A stretch of 64,000 nucleotides of DNA from Mactra quadrangularis (taxonomy: Eukaryota; Mollusca; Bivalvia; Venerida; Mactridae), in contig CM046307.1 in NCBI GenBank assembly GCA_025267735.1, positions 47,535,395-47,599,394 on the forward strand, given 5' to 3'. Of this stretch, positions 59,794-64,000 are shown in pieces (position 1 is the stretch's first letter; the number at the start of each line of letters is the position of its first letter). Under the pieces are notes generated by a model that did no database searches, was not told the origin of the DNA, and saw only the letters and a program-made list of their open reading frames with translations. The translations under genes and the position numbers were made by a program.

Positions 59794-60807
59794 GTATAAA
59801 CAATGAGGGTCAAGTTTGACTACATGTGCCCAAACCATATACTATATAAAATAATATCAATATCGTAAAAGCATTCAGCAGAAATAACAAAATATCAGAT
59901 CTATAACAACAGTGTTCAGTTGTGTTTTGGTTTTAAATGATTATTGGTTTAAACAATTCTGAGTTGACAGTTAAATCACATGTTGACACATTTTCTGGTT
60001 AACATTTTTAATCCTTCATTCATGGTAACTGCTAGTCTTGTTCAGATGTCTTGTTCACTTTGAATATAGATCAAGTAAAAGAATATTTCTCCTATTTGAT
60101 GACTTCATTCTATTCTTCTAACATATAGTATATACCGGTACTATGTATTCTCAATATTTGATCACCATACCTCTTGAAGTGATATTTTCTTGCCAGCACT
60201 CAAAATCCAGATAAAAATTGCATAATTATGTTATAATTTTTAAAGCACTTCTGTTTAAATTGTGTGTTCAATCCATGATTATTTCTTTTCACAGTGACAA
60301 CATATCAACACAACACTTGCCATTTGTAGATCAACAAAATGCCTTTAACATTACATACACATTTCATAGTTAATCAATTCAAGTGAAGACCGACTTCTAT
60401 TCTACAGACAAAACAAGTGTTACCCTAACAGTCACTCATAGTATATACATTGTAAGTACACTTCAAAACACATTTATGTAAAGTTTAGTCAGAAATTTAT
60501 TCCCCCATCACTTTGATCTCGTCTGCTATCTGTAAGTAATAAAAAAGATCATAGTTCATTAAAAGACTTGTTTCCATACAAATGTAATGTGAAAACAATA
60601 AGTTCAAACAATTACAAATGCAACTTTCTTTGCCTTAACCTTCTAGCCTTGAGCCTGGGACTAGTGAAAATTGATTTGAGTTGCTAGTAAATTATACTAA
60701 TTTTATATCTATGAAATAAGGCTAGTTGGTATATTTGGCAAATTACAATGTTCTATAAAATATAACAAACTGGGCCAGTGCTTTATAGCAATGACTGATG
60801 TTATACA

Positions 60808-60920
60808 GTATATATATATACTTGGTTATAACATACTTGGTTATAACATACACTCGGTTATAACATACCAATTTTGGTCCGAACATACTTTTACATTCTT
60901 TATAACATACTTTTGGCGCA
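60808..60920 (+). repeat. Short direct repeats GGTTATAACATAC
   Basis: Three head-to-tail copies at about 60812, 60829 and 60851, followed by looser ATAACATAC copies. The same phrase appears at the right window edge (63940-64000), about 3.1 kb away. Confidence 0.6.
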
Positions 60921-61742
60921 TATTAGCGTCAGTATTTAGCAGCAACGGTTAAATGAATTTTGAAATCAACAGCGTGTCACAAACAATGTATAATATATAC
61001 TATAATCAACAGAACGTGTGAAAAAAACACCCAGTTGAGTCTTCAAACAGACAAAATCAATTAACAAATTGTCATCATGTGATATATTTCTTCAGATATA
61101 CATATAATTGTTGACACTTGTAATTTCAATGACGACCAATAAATAACTAGAACTGCCACCAGTGGCGAAAATACCCCCGCAACAGCAACATTTCAAGATA
61201 AAAGCAAGTCAACATTGTGGAAGTCCAAAAGGGTAAATGTTGTAAGAAGCATAAAACCATAAAAAGAATAGGATGCAAATATCAAATTGGAAATAAACAG
61301 CAAATTACAGTGTAATTCACAATAGATTTATAAAAAAGCAAAATGAACAGAGTTGTCATATTTCAAATGATTATTTACATGAAAATGAACACCATTTGGT
61401 CATTATGAATGTAAAGTGGAACAACAGACAAAGAGTGATCACATTTAAACTCATCATGACTATGTTGTAACCAGATGAGCAAAATGTAGAATGTGTTTGT
61501 AATTTTTTGATAAATAAGTAAAAAAATAAGGCAATTGTAAAAATGGTAGTCAGCAATGTACACAATATAAATCAAACAATTAGTATTTACAATATCTTGT
61601 ATCAAGAATTTCACAAATACCCCATAAGAAAGCTTAAATTACCGATCATTATTTTCACAGTAGAAAAGTTAAAATAATATCTAAAATCTCATGTAGCTAT
61701 AACGAAATAAGATGTTTTCTTCTCAACATTACAGAAAAAATC

Positions 61743-62952
61743 AAGATGGCTATTAGTTGGTCCATTGAAATACATAAAAAAATAATACATATAAAAATTT
61801 CATAAACAAGAATTTGTCAGCACAATTTTATCAAAATGAGGTGAGAAAAAAAGATGTTTGCTGTACAAGATATTAGAAAATTCAACATGGCTGCATGTCA
61901 GCCATTTTGAATTCCACTTAAGAAAATGCCAAGCACATCAACTTAAACAATTGCTAACTTTCTCAAAGTCTGTACAAAAATTATCAAATCATTTGCTTTT
62001 TAAAAAGAAAAACTCAGAATGGCTGCCAATCAGCCATTATGAATTTGATAAAATATCAATACATCAAAAAAAAGTTCAAAAATAAGAATTTGATAAAAAT
62101 AGCAGTACATAATAGACTTCAGCAATTCAAATGGCAAACAATGTGGAATAATGCTATATTCAATAAGTTACATGACATAAAGCCATAAACCCTTGATTCA
62201 TCTTCGTCAATAATATTTGCTAATCAATGAGATAAATAGTTACTACGAGATGTAGAATTGGTCATACTATATTAACTCATTCATACCTTCTCAAAAGAAA
62301 GAAAGCACCTTGACTGCCAGGATCTTAAATACATCCGTGACAAACATTTTAAAGTTTTTGCATTAATAAGCCGTAAAATCCAATTAATCAATCAATAAAT
62401 CAATCAGACTTCAGCAAGAAGAAATTGGTAATGAAATTAGCTTACTATACAGTTATTTTAACAAAGTCAAAATGGCTGCCAGTCTGCCATAATGAATTTG
62501 TATCCAGAGTAAATCCATGTACGAGTCAACTACATCAATAAAGACTTTGGAGCGAAATTTGGCTAAAATTGAGTAAAAAAAAACACATACACGTACTATA
62601 CAGTAATTTAAATAAAAATTCAAAATGGCTGCCAGTCAGCCATATTGAATATAAATTGATGAAGAATAGTCATACTGATCAACTGTATCAGTGAGACCTT
62701 GTATGCAATTTCTTTTCAAAATATGTATGGTAATAAGTCAATATAAGACTGTATTAATTTTGAAAAAAAGATGACAGCCAGTCCGCCATTTTGAGTTGGA
62801 ATTGAGTTAAAGTGTATGTACACATCAACTGTGAACGCCTGTGCAAAAAATTCTATCTAAATTAGTTAAGAAAAAATCTGTTGAGAAATAAGCATACAGT
62901 AATTAAACTAAATTAAAAAGAATTCAAGATGGCCGCAAGTCGGCCATTTTGA
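61743..62952 (+). repeat. Degenerate ~150-bp tandem repeats with an ATGGCTG/CAGCCAT dyad
   Basis: Seven dyad-bearing copies, at about 61743, 61884, 62017, 62469, 62622, 62768 and 62925. The consensus is AAAATGGCTGCCAGTCAGCC followed by ATTTTGAAT. Spacing is 130-160 bases, with one gap of about three units. Flanking phrases such as CATCAACTGTAAACGCCTGT also recur. Confidence 0.8.
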
Positions 62953-63241
62953 ATTGGAATTGATATAACATGCATATAAACATCAACTGTAAACGCCTGT
63001 GCAAATTCTATAAAATAAGATAAGAAAAAAATCTATTGAGAAAAAAAGCAAACTATACAGTTATCTAATTAGATTTAAAATATATAACACAATTAAATAT
63101 TTTAAACAAGTGAGATATGTTTCCATAGTTACATGAGTTTTGTATACACCATTAAATCATGGTATATAACAGCTTCTATTCTAATACATTAAGAAATAAA
63201 CATACTACAAATGTATTAATTTTTTGGGACAGACCACATAT

Positions 63242-63285
63242 CCAACCAACCAACCAACCAACCAACCAACCAACCAACCAACCAC
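63242..63285 (+). repeat. (ACCA)n microsatellite
   Basis: About eleven head-to-tail CCAA units just before the 3' hairpin of the Helentron-like element. Confidence 0.95.
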
Positions 63286-63335
63286 CAGGGTGATTCCAGT
63301 ATACCCCCGAAAACTTCGTTTGCGGGGGTATAATA

Positions 63336-64000
63336 AGTTACTTAAACACTTAATCCGTTTTTACTCAATTAATTTAAGAAGTTTGTCTACAGTTTGGTGT
63401 TAAGCAATTATAATCAATTTCAATATATGCACTAAAGATATTTAAGGACTTGTTGCAATTTAAAGCTTTATTTAAGATGTTTTAACCACAAAAAGTAGTG
63501 ATATACCCAATGTTAATATGTTATGAAATAAAGGATGTCATTTAACACCATTCTGTTGACAAATCAAAATTCTACGAAAATGACGAATTCTAGTATGTCG
63601 GAATGAACTGTTTGATGCAGTTTAATTAAAACTGGTTTAAACAGTCATCTGCTGCAAGTGGCCTATCCGGACACTTGCCGTCACTGGCAGCTTAATGTAT
63701 ATAGTTTATTATAAGGTATGTAAGCAGACTTTATTGTTTCTGCATTTTCAGAAGAAAAAAATATATATATATAACTGCATAACGGTTTTGGTTATATCTT
63801 TATTCATTTTATTGATAATTTAACATATTGATATTAAATTAAATAATTTACATGCATATATAATTGTATCAAGAAAACAGAATATTCACTACAAAATGAT
63901 AGCGTAAAAACTGTATTCTAGTATGCTATAAAAGAGTATGTTATATAGTTCGTATATAACATACTTAGTATGCAATATGGATATAACATACCTCGGTTAT
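63336..64000. other. Right edge, no gene seen
   Basis: AT-rich non-coding DNA. From 63916 several GTATGTTATA and ATATAACATAC phrases occur in both orientations and run off the window, related to the repeats at 60808-60920. Confidence 0.45.

Larger units (their letters stand above)
57665..61142. other. 3' flank of METTL4, no gene seen
   Basis: Probable METTL4 3' UTR at first (AATAAA at 57828), then non-coding AT-rich DNA. It holds a SINE tail with GGTGCGCCGTTAAACCCAAA and a (CAAA)n run at 59020-59096, a foldback at 59718-59793, and three direct GGTTATAACATAC repeats at 60812-60870. Confidence 0.45.
61143..63335 (+). mobile_element. Large Helentron-like non-autonomous element
   Basis: 5' end ATACCCCCGC (61171-61180). 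The interior has degenerate ~150-bp tandem repeats (61743-62952). An (ACCA)n microsatellite follows (63242-63285). The 3' hairpin has ATACCCCCG and GCGGGGGTAT arms (63301-63331). The ends match the short element at 49912-50184, and the order of parts matches the element at 1-990. No protein is encoded; short open frames in it are not genes. Class is inference from architecture. Confidence 0.6.

Noticed and set aside
61743..62952. A CRISPR-like array
   Set aside because: Regular spacing and dyads are present, but units are ~150 bp, degenerate throughout and in an intron-bearing eukaryotic genome; it is tandem repeat DNA in a mobile element.

Overview
This window looks like a stretch of a marine invertebrate nuclear genome. 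It is AT-rich, its genes are split by GT/AG introns, and it is dense in tRNA-derived SINEs, small foldback/MITE-like elements and Helitron-like elements with internal tandem repeats. I infer a lophotrochozoan, most likely a mollusc and probably a bivalve. The species cannot be named from sequence alone. There is no bacterial, organellar or viral gene content.

Layout. (1) 1-990: a Helentron-like non-autonomous element with five 145-bp tandem repeats and a 3' hairpin, lying inside an intron of SASS6. (2) 1140-5878, minus strand: the 5' part of SASS6, the centriolar cartwheel protein; seven exons are resolved and the 3' part lies beyond the left edge. (3) 5879-10473: intergenic, with MITE, palindrome and SINE fragments. 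(4) 10474-17003, minus strand: a gene for a CARD plus coiled-coil protein with a Ser/Arg-rich tail that carries a four-times repeated short motif. One small exon between 12242 and 13330 is probably still missing. (5) 17004-19880: intergenic, with an ~80-bp-arm palindrome and a SINE. (6) 19880-43150: three tandem units of about 7-9 kb, each carrying one plus-strand gene for a 484-residue secreted leucine-rich-repeat protein. Each gene has a short first coding exon (ATG plus three codons) and one large exon. Units B and C share insertions that A lacks, so A split off first. Unit C later gained a SINE, a ~480-bp TIR element and a ~220-bp foldback element, and each has a readable empty site in a sister unit. 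(7) 43150-49356: intergenic, with degenerate unit-like fragments, SINEs and hairpin elements. (8) 49357-57664, plus strand: a complete ten-exon METTL4 adenine methyltransferase gene. (9) 57665-64000: non-coding, dominated by a ~2.2-kb Helentron-like element whose tandem repeats carry an ATGGC/GCCAT dyad.

SASS6 and METTL4 are conserved housekeeping-type genes. The CARD-coiled-coil gene and the tandem secreted LRR genes are the lineage-specific part and could be immune-related, but nothing in the sequence proves a link between them. The most useful observations are the datable duplication history of the LRR array, the likely homogenised 3' part of its coding exons, the repeated SL[ATN][ED][VL] motif in the CARD protein, the cysteine-rich insert in METTL4, and the shared architecture of the Helentron-like elements.
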